Below are positions 22,366 to 34,331 of a stretch of DNA of 64,000 bases, in pieces. The notes beneath the pieces are model-generated. The model made no database searches, was not told where the DNA came from, and saw only the letters and a program-made list of their open reading frames with translations. Source of the stretch: Sesamum alatum (lineage: Eukaryota; Streptophyta; Magnoliopsida; Lamiales; Pedaliaceae). A program made the translations under genes and the position numbers. The stretch's first letter is position 1, and each line of letters starts with the position of its first letter. The DNA lies in the NCBI GenBank assembly GCA_034509735.1, contig JACGWO010000003.1, positions 620,001-684,000 on the forward strand, read 5' to 3'.

Positions 22366-22817
22366 TAGAAGAACATTATCATTGGCTATGGAAGAATAAA
22401 AAAACTTTTTATCATGCAAAGACATCTTAAAGGATTAAGTTTAATGTGCAAATAAAAGATTGAATTGGAAAAAAAAATAATCAACTATTAAAACAACAAA
22501 TTTTTATTATGCGTTTCTCTAAAAGCTTGAATGCATTAATAAAAGGGTTACCAAGAGAACAGAAAACCCACAAAAACAAAAACTATAATAATGTAAACGA
22601 TAAAGTATGCCAGAGTTTAAAATACAAAATAGAGTAAAATGTATAAGTGGACAATAACTGCTATGTTTCAACAAAAAAAAAAAAGGTTTGGATTGATATG
22701 CTATAAGCTTATAGCAACATTCAATTTCTAGATTACTGGGAACAATATGACACTGTAAAGTATAAATAGAGGTATGGCTCATAGTGACTTTTGAAAGATA
22801 AAATACAAAACTTTATC
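22366..22817. other. Filler replacing primer site and GC-rich leader of E3
   Basis: About 450 bp of AT-rich sequence sits between the E3 leader and its LTR where the primer site should be. 22600-22690 is an inverted near-copy of 16785-16860. No ORF or terminus is recognised. It is probably an insertion accompanied by deletion. Confidence 0.45.
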
Positions 22818-24687
22818 TGAAAGGATTGGATCTGCCTGGGAGCGCGGCGGAAGGGCGAAAATCATAAATAAACGTAAAATCACATAATATTAAAATTGAT
22901 CCAAGGAGTGTACCACTTGATCCTTCCCGGGCGTTCTATGTAGAATATGTACATTCAAGACACTAATCAAACATATAGGGCACATAGCGGTATGTAAAGC
23001 AAAGATGATCAAATGTAAATATACCTTTATTGCTACTCTTTGTTGGCTACTAGCTTTGCTAAGTCTCATATCCAAAACACGTCCATGAGGTTTTTAAAGT
23101 GTAGAAACTCTCTGACGACGTCCACCACCCCGAGAGAGGTCTTGATTTCCTTTATAGAAGAAATCAAACCTTGGAAGAAGTGAGATTAAAAGAATCATAC
23201 CAAGTGCGGAAACCACAATCAAGGGATAATTTGTGCTTTCCAAAAAATACAATTCCATCACCTTTAAAGGTGATGGCCGATTTTGTTATTGGCCACTCTC
23301 ATTTGGGGAAGATTCCAACTCTTTCCTTCCAAAAGTGGAAGTCAACTCGGCCCTTGGGCCATAACTTAGTGGGCCAGGCCTAGTCCTAATCAAATTAAAA
23401 TAAGCCTAACAAATCCAATGAATTAAATTTAATTTTATTCAAGGCCCAAAAAAATTATGCCCAAAGTCTTTCAATCCAATTAAAGACCCAAGCCCAAAAT
23501 CCTCTTAATTAATAAATTCCATTTATTAATTAGTGTAAGCCCCATACAATATGGGTCCATCCATCCAATGAACTATTCCATGTATGAATAATTCAATTAT
23601 TTATCATCTTACAAAATTAACTCCAAGTTAATTCCTTTGCCTCCTCGTTGATTTGTATGTAACCTTTTAGGTTCACCCACAGCTATACTTGGGCTCGTGT
23701 CCAATACAAACCCGTCACTATTGGTGGTCGTCTACCAATGGTCTATGGCACTAGAGACAAGGAAAATATTGGCGTAGATTTAGGCTTCCGATTGCCATAC
23801 GCGTATGGTCATTCCATATACCGTCTCCAGACCTTATTCTAGGGCATAGAATTGGGTGTTGGTTCCCATCTAGACTAGGCAGCTATGCTTGATGCTCGAG
23901 ACTGCTTTCGCTTTATTGCGTCGACGTAGGAAACCATCTCCAACTCGATCAATTACCGTGGCCACAGTTTCAGAGAGCATGACTCGTCTCCGAGTGCATA
24001 GGAGATATTACTGTCACATACTGACAGGGGATGGATCCTCTTCTTCAAACACACTATCCTCGCTTCACATTCTGACTGCACTGGACAAAGCTTATGATGA
24101 ACATGTATGTGATACGAACACCTCTTGCCAGATCCAAGATACAACCATCGTGTGCACGTGACTGCCATGGTTCCCCAAGTCCGAGGACTACTCTCGTGCT
24201 ATTAGAGTCGGGAATCTCTAGTCATACAACCAAGCCTCTAAGACTTTCATATGACTATTCTCCGCGAGCCAGTTCTGTCGGCTCGACTCCCGATCGACTA
24301 ACCCACTAAGATCGTATAAACGTCCAACGTCTGTCGTAGATGAAACGCGACACTCATCGAATTATTACAATCCATAGCGCAAGTCTTAGTAGGACACTCG
24401 ATGCCCTATCTCGAGGTCCTTGATTTGAAACATTTCAAATCCAACCTTTATCAGTTGGTTTCATGACCACCATCTAATGCGTGGTCCAACTGCATGGGTC
24501 GTACACGTGGTCTGTGGGCTTTATTGTGATGTTGATACAATTCAAACATAATGAAATGAGTACAACAGGTAAAGTAAAATAATGAATACTCATTTTATTC
24601 ATTACACAATATTCCATTGCATCGAGTCTGTCGAACAGATTTACATAAATACCAATCCAATTGACTTTCTGATCACCTATTCTAACA
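22818..24687 (-). repeat. LTR3 of Copia E3 (5' LTR), minus orientation
   Basis: The inner end TGAAAGGATTGGATC is at 22818. The outer end, read on the minus strand as TGTTAGAATAGGTGATCAG, is at 24687. At 1.87 kb it is shorter than LTR1 (2.22 kb) and LTR2 (2.05 kb) but shares both termini and many internal blocks with them. TGATC (24688-24692) is the only candidate target flank. The small ORFs inside are not conserved. Confidence 0.85.
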
Positions 24688-24900
24688 TGATCTACATGAA
24701 AACTCAAGTTAATTAATTAATTTCTCATATTTTGAAGTGTATTAAAAGGTTGAAATGTAATAACTTACTATTATGTAGATCATACTCCTTTTTTTTTAAA
24801 AAAAAAAAAAAAGTGAATAACAAAATATTTTTATTTGGTTTGTCAAAGGACTGAGCTAAATTCAAGTTAAAATCGAAAAATTACTTCATCCCCTTACAAT

Positions 24901-24920
24901 ATATATATATATATATATAT
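24901..24920. repeat. (AT)n tract at left end of a long-TIR element
   Basis: A pure AT run directly precedes the left inverted repeat at 24921. A second TA-rich tract (29757-29768) directly follows the right repeat. Confidence 0.85.
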
Positions 24921-25904
24921 CAAAAAGATAGTTGACCAAAATCAAGTTAATTGTGACCAATACTAAATTATGATAATTTAGAATATTTTAATTATCAAGC
25001 AAAAATCTTATTGGTTAGATATATCATCTAATTTAAATTAATTAGGAACTTTCTTTTGTATTTATCTAAACAAATTCACCTATCCAAAATCATATTAGAG
25101 AAATAATTTTAAATAATTTTGTGTCAAAAGAATTTAAAATACATTAAGGGAGAGCACCAATTTGGTGTCTACTAATTTTTGGTTTGTCAATTTTATTTTA
25201 AAATTTATTTACTTATTTTATTTTTTACTTTTCATGTTGAAGTAAATACTTCTCCCCACTTATTATCCAACTCATCTATATTTTTCTTTATATATGAATT
25301 TTCTTTTATTCACTTATTTTCTCTATTTTATTTTACTCAATTTTATTTGGATCATAAATTATTTTTTTGATAAAAATATATTATATTTGCACACACATCG
25401 AGTGCGTATTTTCGACTAGTATTCAATAAAGTATGATTTAATATAAGATATGAAGGATTTGAAACCCTCCCTAATTTGTATTTACCGATTTGTCAGGGAT
25501 TTAAAATCCTAACCTTCAAATTTATCAGTATGAGCACAATGTCCAATTTTTAGTCCTTATATGTCAAAATACTTTGGGTTATATTTGGATTGATGAATTT
25601 AAAATTATGAATTTTAAATCTTTGGATTTCTAAATTAGAAAAAATATATCAATTCCTTAAACTCCCATTTTCAATAATACTTTGTTAAATATTAGTAGAT
25701 TTTAAATTATTTTTATATGAAGTCATTCGATACCATTTTTTAAATGATTCCTTTAAATTCAAAAACTTTTACGTATGGCAAAAAATGTCAACTTTGGGTT
25801 TTGCAATTGAGTTCAGTCTAAAATTAAATTCATTATCGAGAACAATGATTAATCCAACCATATTTCACCAAAAACAACTAGAGAAAAATATTTTGGGTAA
25901 ATTA

Positions 25905-26130
25905 CATTGATACTATTGGGATTAGGTATAATTTTATAATCATTTTACGTTTTTTCTTAAATTATGAATACACTCTTCAAGATTGTAATTGTAATTACAA
26001 GAATTTTCTATTTAGAAGCGTAATTTTAAACAAATAGAACATAAGGTGTTCACTAACACCCCTGAGGGTGTATATCTGTAATTTTATTAGAGGGAGGAAT
26101 TATTTGTGCAATTAGATATAATCTCAAGAC
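25905..26130. mobile_element. Possible decayed MITE (GGGTAAATTACA family)
   Basis: It begins GGGTAAATTACATTGATACT, like the MITE at 57316, and contains ACACCCCTGAGGGTGT. It ends in a weak inverse near 26120 (GAATTATTTGTGCAATTAGA). The arms are poorly complementary and no target duplication is visible. Confidence 0.3.
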
Positions 26131-27849
26131 TGTCAATCTATATTTATCTAAATATCTTTTGTTTTCTCTCTTTCTTTCTTTCTTTTTTTTTTTTTTTTCT
26201 GTTTTTTGTTTAGTTTTGGGAATCGGCAGTTTGTGGATCTAACCCGCTCCATATGGGCCCCAAACCCATGAAATAGGGCCCATGCAGCTCGAAGTTGGAC
26301 TCTACGCTTGAAATGGGGACCATATACGCCCCCCTTTATAACGGCTAATTGGATTATCCAATTTTATGCGTCTTCAACCACTCAATTATCATACACACGC
26401 ACAAATGTCACAAGCCTTTAATTGTTTTTTTGTTTTTTTGGTTTTAAATAGTTTTTAAATTTAAAAAATAAATAGATAAGAAAAATAAATATAAGTGTGT
26501 GTGTGTTTAATATCTTTTATGTATTTTATTTTGTATTATATTAATATAAAATAAATTATAATAAGCTGAATTGTTCGTTTTTATAAAAATATGAGCAAAC
26601 ATTCTATTTTGTCACATAAGAGAACGTGTTTTTTCTTTAATAATTTAAGTTTAGATGAGTTTCAGATTAGTATGTTTGACAAAAAAGATTCATCATGTTT
26701 CGGATAAAATATCTATCTTTTATTTAAATTGAAATAAGCATACAATTATTTATCTTTATTAAAAAAAATTAATTACTAATATAATTTAAATTTATTTTTA
26801 CATCTACTAATACTTTATATTATGTAATATTTATTTTAAACTTTAAATTATTCATAAATTACTTATTTCTATATTATAAATTAGCGTAGAACCCGTGCTA
26901 TGCATGGTTATACGTATATTTATATATTTTAAATTAAACACTTTTTTTTTATAATATATTAAGCTACAAATAAATCTTTTATGTTAAATAGAACTTTCAT
27001 TTTTAATAGGTAAAGTGTAGTAGTTTTGAATTTTTACTCTATCTCGATTGTTATTGAAAATGATATTTTTCTACACATACAACTATTTTTATATACCAAA
27101 GTTTGTATTTATATGATGATTACTTTCAAATAATTATGACATTCTATTAAATATATAGATTTTTTTTTACCATATATCCAATCTTATATAAAAATATAAA
27201 AAATAAAAAATTACTTAAATGTATTGTTTGTATTAATATCTAAAATGATCTTACTTATTAAAAATAAATAAAATGTCAAGAATGGAAACTTATGTACTTT
27301 TAATGAGGTATTGGTGATGAGCAAAGTCATAATAGGAATTATGAAATATGATGTTAATTCCTTACGATAAACATATATGTACACATATATTAAAGAATAA
27401 AATTGTTTAATTATCATGTCATTTTAATCACAAAAAAAATAAAAAAATCAAGGAATACAAAAGCCAAAAGCAAAAGAAAGTATTGTACATTGTATAAGCT
27501 TCAAGATAAAACCACAAAATAAAAAATGAAAATAGTGTTTAAGATATATTAGGAATTGAATTAATCTCTGAATTTATTATTAATCTAACACATGCATGCC
27601 TAAAATTTTCAATTAAAGTAAAATATAAATAAGAAGAAAACAAAATTCAATCGATCATTATGGACTTCTTCTGAAAAAGAGTTCAAATTACACAACATGA
27701 AAATACATATATTTACATGTGAATCTAAAGATTTACAAAATATATGATCGTATATTTAGTAGAATCATATTTAGATTAGTTCGAGAAAATACTAATACAC
27801 AAAAATTAAAATTGAGTGATTCTTTTTATCTTGTAAAACATCATTAGTA

Positions 27850-28620
27850 GACCAAAAAAAAACAAAGAAAATAAAGTCTGAAAAAGAACGAAAAAAATAA
27901 ACTATGGAATAAAAATTTAATGATGAAACTATAATATATAAAAAAAAGAATGGTGTATAAATAGATACAAAATGGGAGATATATAGATATAAAAAAAGCT
28001 AAATACCAAATTAAGTATGGAATCGTAGAAATAAATGTTAAACGAAATGTATACCTATTAAATAACTGAATCTATTCATTCTTGTAGGAAAACCAAAGCA
28101 AAAATGAAAATGAAATAAAATCTGAAAGAAAAACAACAAAATTAAACTATAAAATAAACCTTAATGGATGAAACTATAATATATAAAAAAAATAGTGTGT
28201 AAAATGATTAAAAGTGGTGAATATTTAAACAAATATAAAATCTAAAGCAGATTAAGTAGAATCATACAAATAAATGTTAAACAAAATACATATTAACACT
28301 AAATAAATCTATTCCTTCTTGAAGAAAAATATAAACAAAAAATAATAAAATATGGAAAAGAAAAACAAAATTTAACTAAAAAAAAATAATGGATGAAATT
28401 ATAATATGAATAAAAAAATTGGTGTATACAAAAATACAAAAGAATAAATATTTAAACATAAATAAAATTAAATAACAAATTAAGTATAATCATACAAATA
28501 AATATTAAAGCGAAATATGTACCATTGATACTAAAATAAATCTATTCCTTCTTGTAGAAAAACAAAATCAAGTGTTAATCACCACATAAATCTGAAAAAC
28601 AAAAACAACTAACACCACAA
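27850..28620. repeat. Tandem array, ~235-bp unit, about three copies
   Basis: Landmarks recur at regular spacing. GATGAAACTATAATATA occurs at 27922, 28167 and 28392 (last one variant). TCTATTC(A/C)TTCTTG(T/A)(A)G ends near 28081, 28318 and 28551. Units are diverged and A-rich. There is no coding content and no short-repeat/spacer pattern. Confidence 0.7.
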
Positions 28621-29756
28621 AAGAAATAAATATTGAAATTTAATAGAGTAAACATAAGAAAAGGGTAGAGATTTATTAATTCAATAACTTTCAAGTATCA
28701 AAAAATAATATATAAAAAATAAAATGATATCATGATAAAGAGCAAAACATTTGTCTATCCATAAAATATGAGTGTAAAAATCGAATAAATATTAAAGTTT
28801 AATATACAAACCTTCAAAGATCATAGAAAAAAGCAAATAAATTCATATTTGGTATAGAAGAACACTATAAAGAAGCATATGTAGTGCTAAATTTTTAGAT
28901 CGTTTACTGGAGAAAGATCGATAATGAATAGAATCGAGTCTATTTAATAAATTAGAAGATGCAGAGTGGATTTAGTCTATTTAAATACAAATTTGGTAGA
29001 GACCATGATCATTAGGTATGTTTAAGATAAATACCAATTGAATTAGCATTATAATCTTGGAGGTAAGATTTCATATAAGTACAAAATAAATATATAATAT
29101 ATTTAAAGTAGATTATTTTTCTAACAAATAAATTTTTTTCTTGACAATTTTAGAGATACGATTCATATAGATTCAAAATAAATATTTAAGATATATTTAT
29201 CCAAAATCTCATCTTCAAGATATAGATCATAATTAATTTCTATTTATCTTAAATAGATACATATTTTAGGATTATATTTATTTTTTTTATTATTAAGATT
29301 TTTTTTATTGGTTAAAAACTTCATCTACTTTAAATTAATTAAAATTTTCTGTATTTATCTAGACAAATTCACTTATCGAATCCAAATAAAATACAATTTA
29401 TTATGAAATCAAAATCAAGTTGAAAGGAAAAAAAAAATGTACATAATACCTAGGAATGAAAAACTAATGAGTATTTGATTGAAAAAAATTACGGAATTAA
29501 AAAGAAAAAAATACAAATGAATAATTGTTGCTAAATGATATGTAAATATTTAAATACAAATATTAATCAGTGAAACAAATAAAAGATATAATTTAGAAAG
29601 AGGATTTTGGATAATAGAATATAAATACTTAAATATATTTAAAATTGATGGTGTTTCTATCCAATAAGATTTTTTTGTTGATAATTAAAAAATTTAAAAT
29701 TATCAGAATTTAGCATTTGGTCAAAATTAACTTAATTTTGGTCAACTATCATTTTG

Positions 29757-30472
29757 CTATATATATACATTAAATTATGTGTATATATATGTTTTTATTA
29801 ATCTTTCTTCAACTATGATTCCGGGCTGCTACTACTAACTACTTCATCAATAGAATCCAATCCAACAACTATGATTTTACCCTATTTCATGGTGAGAGCA
29901 CGTGACAGCCCCTCGGGTGCTTCCACTACGGAGCACGTGACCATCCATTGATGGTTGACCCACCAAACCTCTAGGCTGCGCGCCACCATTTCCTTTCGAT
30001 TGCTGAAATTTACTACTCGTAGTAACACTGTAAAAACCCATAAAAGCTTTCACTGTTTTCCTTCCATCTCTTTCCCTTCTGAATCAAGCAATATCCACAT
30101 GCATCTATACATACACCTATACATACACACGCCCCGCATAAATTCTGGGTATCACAAAAGGGTCACTGTCATTTCTGTTAATCCCTCGGTTTAGCTCTCT
30201 CTTATGCCCTAAGCATTTGCCCTTCCCCACTCAACCTTCCGTGCATTCAATTCTTTTTTCCACTTATTGCTTTCTCTCTTTCTTTTGAGACGGTGATAAA
30301 TCTTGGGAGGAAATGGCATTTAATTATGGATTTTCTGTAATATAATCGGATTTGGGTTTTGGGTTCTATTTCTTGGATTTGTTTGCACGAAATCTTGCAT
30401 TGGAAGAACCCTTTTGAGTTTTTCGCTTAAGATATAGTTAAATTTGCTTTTTTGTCTTTTTTGGATTTGTTA
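29757..30472 (+). promoter_or_regulatory. Upstream region of the HHE gene with two G-boxes
   Basis: Two CACGTG motifs, both in the context GAGCACGTGAC, lie 35 bp apart at 29899-29904 and 29934-29939, about 535-575 nt upstream of the ATG. G-box/ABRE-type cores bind bZIP and bHLH factors and often mark light or stress response. The stretch 30040-30300 is pyrimidine-rich (CTTTCACTGTTTTCC and similar) and is probably 5' UTR. No clear TATA box or start site could be fixed. Confidence 0.5.
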
Positions 30473-32947
30473 ATGGGGAATTGCTTTGGGACTGCGAAGA
30501 AATCGGCGGCGGAAATCGCGCCGTCGGAGATGATAAAGTCTCCGCCGGCGGTCAAGCTCTACGGCCCGCCGAACAGCTTCGCGACCTCACACATCCGGTT
30601 GGCCATCCTCTACAAGCCCGTCACTCTCCACTTTGTGCCCTCCGATGCGCACCAGAGCCCGACTCTCATCTACAAATCCGATGTCGTTTCCGGCTCCGTC
30701 GAGGACATACTCCGTTACTTGGACGCCAAGTTCCCCGACCCGCCGTTGACTGTCACCAACAACACTACTAGTAGCATCTGGGGTTGGTGCGGCGAGACGA
30801 CGCCGTTGGTGGTGTGGGTGGTGGTACTGCAGCACCGGAGCATGAACTGGCATTTGGAGAGGATGGTGAAGTGGGCGGATGACATGGCGGCGCGTGGTGG
30901 GAGCGTGAGGGGGGATCCGTCGATGGGCAGCCCGCGAATGGAGATTAAGAAGTTTGCGAAGAGCTACTCGCAGCTGCTTCAGGTGATGCTTGAGCACGCG
31001 CAGATGGAGGAGACGGTTCTCTTTCAGATCCTCGAATCCGCTGATCGAGGTATTCTTTTTTAATTTTTTATTCTTTGTCTGTCTGGATAATGTTTGTTAA
31101 GTTATCAAGGTAAAACTACTGTTGTTAGGTACAATGCTTCTTTGAGGTACCATATGCTTTATAGCTTGCACCATAGTTTGGTAGATGTAATCTTGTGTTT
31201 TGTCCTTGTTAAGTTAATGTGGACCATTGTCTATGCAAGCCTTCTCTCTGGGTGTGTGTATGTGTATCTTACTTATTAATTTTTCTTTTCTAATATGGGA
31301 TGAAATTTTTAAATTTGATGCTTTTGTTGGAGTGATTTAAGAGGGTATAGTCTGTAGTAAGGTATGACAAGATTTTGATCATGAAAATTTTTTCTGGAAA
31401 AAAGGAAGATTTTTATCCATGTAGATTGAACAACTCTACTAGATTAATAAAACGAAAATCTTTTATAGAGTGATCAAGATCATAGTACTGGTTAGAACCG
31501 GTCGTTCGATTGCGTGGGATGGAATGATAAGATTTTGTTGCTGGAGAGCATGGATGGATTGCTTGTGATTTTCTCTATCAGTAGTAGTTTCAGAATAGAA
31601 CTGTGCATTCTAGTCAAAACTCAATGTTAATCCTTTTTTTGTTCAAAATTTTGTATTCTTGATGTCCAACTTGGTATTTGTTCCGACCACATCTCGAGTT
31701 GTTAGTCGCAACATGACAAAAGTCGAAATGTACGGTCATGAATCTGTTGAAGCAGCCAAAGTGGTGAGTTGTTAATTGATTCTCTAGTTATGATTGAGAA
31801 TTTTATGATGTGAATATGGAAGTTTGACTTGCTAGAAATTCAAGAATTCAAGCAGGAAGAGTTTTCTTTGGATAAATATTTAACCCTGAAAGAGACAAGT
31901 TTTTAAGAGCTGAGGTACTATTTGTGGCGGAAAATTCAGAATAAATTGAGAACAAGGCGTGGAGATGTGATGTGTAAGCGTGGATGGAATGGAGGAGTTG
32001 GAATCCTGATCTATGTGGCCCAGATCTTTTATACGTTCTGTTTAATAATGATCGATGGAAATAGAGGGAAACTGTGAATTGGACGAAAGAACTTATGTCA
32101 CGCGAGCTCACGTAATATGTGCGTTAGCTGATCTGTTACAGTGTTCATAGAAGTTTGAGGAAGCATAGGTACAACCTTATATAATCTTTCCACGGAAGTA
32201 TGAGGCATTTTTATGATTTCGCAATAGCTGAAAGCATGCCGATGTCCTGTGAAACGAAGTGACGATCCTTTCTTAGCTCACTGTTTAGCTGATACAGATT
32301 GCCAATGGTTTGGATTCGGAAAAAATCTAAGCGTGCCACTTCCAATAACTTGTCTTTTGTTGCATGATAATATCTTTGTGGTGGTTGATAAAGCAACAGG
32401 TTTATTGCCAGTTGTCAAATTGAACATGTCATGTTTCAGGATTGTGCAAATCTGCGAACGAGGAACACGCAAAACACCTACCTATAATGAACGGCATCAA
32501 GGAAGAGATAAAGATCATAGGAGTTCTGAATCCTGGGAGCCCTGATTACCAAGAGGCCCTTGTCAATCTTTCATCCCGGCTCAAAAGATTAAAGGTTGGA
32601 TTCTCATTTCAGTTGGAGCAATAAAAGATTAATCCCGTTTAAGCTATATATTATTGGGACACCAAATGATTATAATTATTTCTCACCAGGAAAACTGCAA
32701 ACAGCACTTCGAAGAGGAGGAAAAAGAGCTACTGCCACTGATGGAGGCCACGGAGTTGAATAAACCACAGCAAGCGAAAGTATTGCAGCAGTCTTTGGAT
32801 GTGATGCGTGAGACACACTCTCACTTGTTTCGCTTTTTCATGGAAGGCCTACGGCCTCACGATGCTATGCAGTACTTTGATTTCATCAAGAGATACTGTG
32901 ACAATGTTCGAGTATCACTTATGCTACATATGATGGTTGATCAGTAA
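30473..32947 (+). CDS. Hemerythrin (HHE) domain protein with GST-like N-terminus, three exons
   Basis: Exons are 30473-31049, 32440-32594 and 32690-32947. Both introns are GT..AG (1390 and 95 bp) and the joined frame is open for 329 residues. The start at 30473 is preferred over upstream in-frame codons because it opens MGNCFG, a classic N-myristoylation (Gly2) plus palmitoylation (Cys4) motif that predicts membrane anchoring. Residues 26-88 (VKLYGPPNSFATSHIRLAIL...) look like a thioredoxin-fold GST N-domain. Residues 112-295 form the hemerythrin-like four-helix region, with candidate metal ligands H121/H127, H175-x3-E179, H202, H250-x3-E254 and H287/H289. Hemerythrin-like domains bind a di-iron centre; in plants roles in iron or oxygen sensing are suspected, but the function of this protein is not known to me. 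It looks intact and is the only host gene recognised in the window. Confidence 0.9.
31050..32439 (+). other. Intron 1 of the HHE gene
   Basis: It starts GTATTC and ends TTTCAG; phase 1. Small ORFs inside are not supported. At 1.39 kb it is the long intron of the gene. No transposon terminus was recognised in it. Confidence 0.85.
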
Positions 32948-33494
32948 AGTAGCTGTTGGTTTGTAGCCTTCTGCGACTGAAACAGGTGAACGTGTGTTTC
33001 TGCTTTACTGTGTTTCTCAATGTCCGTGGTCCATGGTTACCGTCAAGTTCAGCCTGTATCGTGATTTTTCTCTTTCTTGCTTAGCGCATGCAAAGATTGA
33101 AAATGTAGAAATTTCACCTGCTACGAGATAGCCATGTTTGTAAATTCACTAAATTGTGAAAGTATTACTGGACAATTAGTGTAGAGATTGTATTGATTCA
33201 CATAATCTTTGAAGGAGAGTTCTTGATTTTAAGCCAATTTATATGTATTTATGAGTCTGCTGTATGTAGATGGATAGTTTAAGCATCAGGTTCCCCCGTT
33301 TCCTTTTCAACTTTGCCTTTATTTCCAAGCTCTTTATGCAAGTCGGGGCTATCATGTCCGAACAGAATCTGTGTGTGCTTTTTGTGGAAAGTTATGTATT
33401 TGCTAAACTGGTAGGCTGGCACTAGAGGCCTTTATTACTCTGTTTTACCTGTAAATAGCCATATCAGTTTTCTTCTTCTGCATATTTAGGGGAT
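32948..33494 (+). other. 3' flank / 3' UTR of the HHE gene
   Basis: No coding content. It is T-rich, as expected for a plant 3' UTR and downstream intergenic sequence. The polyadenylation site cannot be fixed by eye. Confidence 0.5.
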
Positions 33495-33750
33495 AATTTT
33501 ACTTTTTGTTCCCCCACTTTAGTCAATTAAATCATTTTTGTAACCCATGTTCCGATCTCGTCAATTTTGATCCTCATTTTTTTCTAAAATGATAAACGTT
33601 AGTTCTGACCATTAGTTGACCATTTGAACTAACAGAGGGATATTTTTGGTCAACTGATAGTCAGGATTAACTTTGATCATTTTAAGAAAATTGGGGGACG
33701 AAAGTTGATGAGGGGAACATGTGGTACCAAAAGTGCATTAGTGACTAACT
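33495..33750. mobile_element. Fold-back MITE remnant
   Basis: The left arm (TTTTGTTCCCCCACTTTAGTC... through ...TAAAATGAT) and the right arm (ATCATTTTAAG...GGGGGACGAAAG...GGGAACATG...ACCAAAAG) are imperfect inverse complements meeting near 33625. The termini are worn and no clear target duplication is seen, so the class is unassigned. Confidence 0.5.
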
Positions 33751-33794
33751 TATGAGATAGAAAGTGAATATCTTTCAATTTTGGCTATTTTTCT

Positions 33795-34255
33795 ATGCTT
33801 GGTAAGGGCTAGCCAATATCTCCGTCAATATGAGTCTAAATCACAAACGGATTCTTCGTTTGGATAGCCAACACGAGCAGCTTTCCAAACGATGTACAAC
33901 TCATCATAACTGTCTTTCGGATCTTGCTCTTTGGTCACTTATAAATAGACCTTTTGTGCAGTCATTTTGGCAACATTTTCCAACTTCTTCTGTCACACTC
34001 TAACTCTCAAGTTCTCTCGGTTTCTAATAAGTTTAGCTCACATTTTTCACTCCGCACAATTTTCTTCACTTTAATATCATATTCAACCATTATTCTCACA
34101 GTAATTAAAGTTTCCCTTTTACTTTTCAATAAGAACATTACTGAGGTAAGTATTGGAGTGTTAACCCTTGTTTTGTAGGTTGTCCTCCTTTGATCCTAAG
34201 GTTTTCGTGAAGATCCTTCAACCATTATAGTGCTGCTAGACCCTGGTACGCATCA
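33795..34255 (+). repeat. Gypsy 5' LTR, 5'-truncated
   Basis: It matches the downstream part of the 3' LTR (58975-59435): CACAAACGGATTCTTC, GGATAGCCAACAC, CACTTATAAATAGACC (TATA-like, about 33937-33950), TTCTCTCGGTTTCTAA, and the end GGTACGCATCA just before the primer site. About 300 bp of its start are missing. Confidence 0.82.
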
Positions 34256-34331
34256 TTGGCGCCGTTTGTGGAGCACTTGAGCTTTAGACGTCAGAAATAG
34301 CAAGTTCAGATAGTGGATATGATAATAGATC
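34179..34331 (+). repeat. Direct repeat flanking the MULE, left copy
   Basis: GTTGTCCTCCTTTGATCC...AATAGATC, covering the LTR end, the primer site and about 60 bp of Gypsy internal sequence. The right copy is 39482-39635. By eye there are about nine differences in about 154 bp. Confidence 0.85.
34257..34271 (+). promoter_or_regulatory. Gypsy primer binding site, first copy
   Basis: TGGCGCCGTTTGTGG, directly after the LTR end. This TGGCGCC type is used by many plant Gypsy elements (Athila/Tat relatives). A second copy is at 39560-39574 because the region is duplicated around the MULE. Confidence 0.8.

Larger units (their letters stand above)
24921..29756. mobile_element. Non-coding element with ~100-bp terminal inverted repeats in TA-rich sites
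   Basis: 24921-25020 (starting CAAAAAGATAGTTGACCAAA) and 29657-29756 (its inverse, ending ...TTTGGTCAACTATCATTTTG) are roughly 85% alike by eye and face each other 4.8 kb apart. Both outer ends abut TA dinucleotide tracts. A third copy of part of the left repeat lies in direct orientation at about 29285-29370. The interior is more than 75% A+T, has no ORF above 70 codons that looks real, and carries a ~235-bp tandem array (27850-28620). TA-tract insertion recalls Micron-type MITEs, but the length is atypical. No superfamily can be assigned from sequence alone. Confidence 0.6.

Noticed and set aside
27850..28620. Regular repeats considered as a CRISPR array
   Set aside because: Units are about 235 bp, diverged and contiguous, with no short identical repeats and unique spacers; the window is a plant nuclear genome.
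30587..30997. 136-codon minus-strand ORF within the HHE exon
   Set aside because: Antisense shadow of exon 1, His/Arg-rich without motif; caused by GC-rich codon use of the sense gene.
31848..32396. ORFs inside intron 1 of the HHE gene
   Set aside because: No homology, no splice signals that would include them, and the three-exon model is complete without them.
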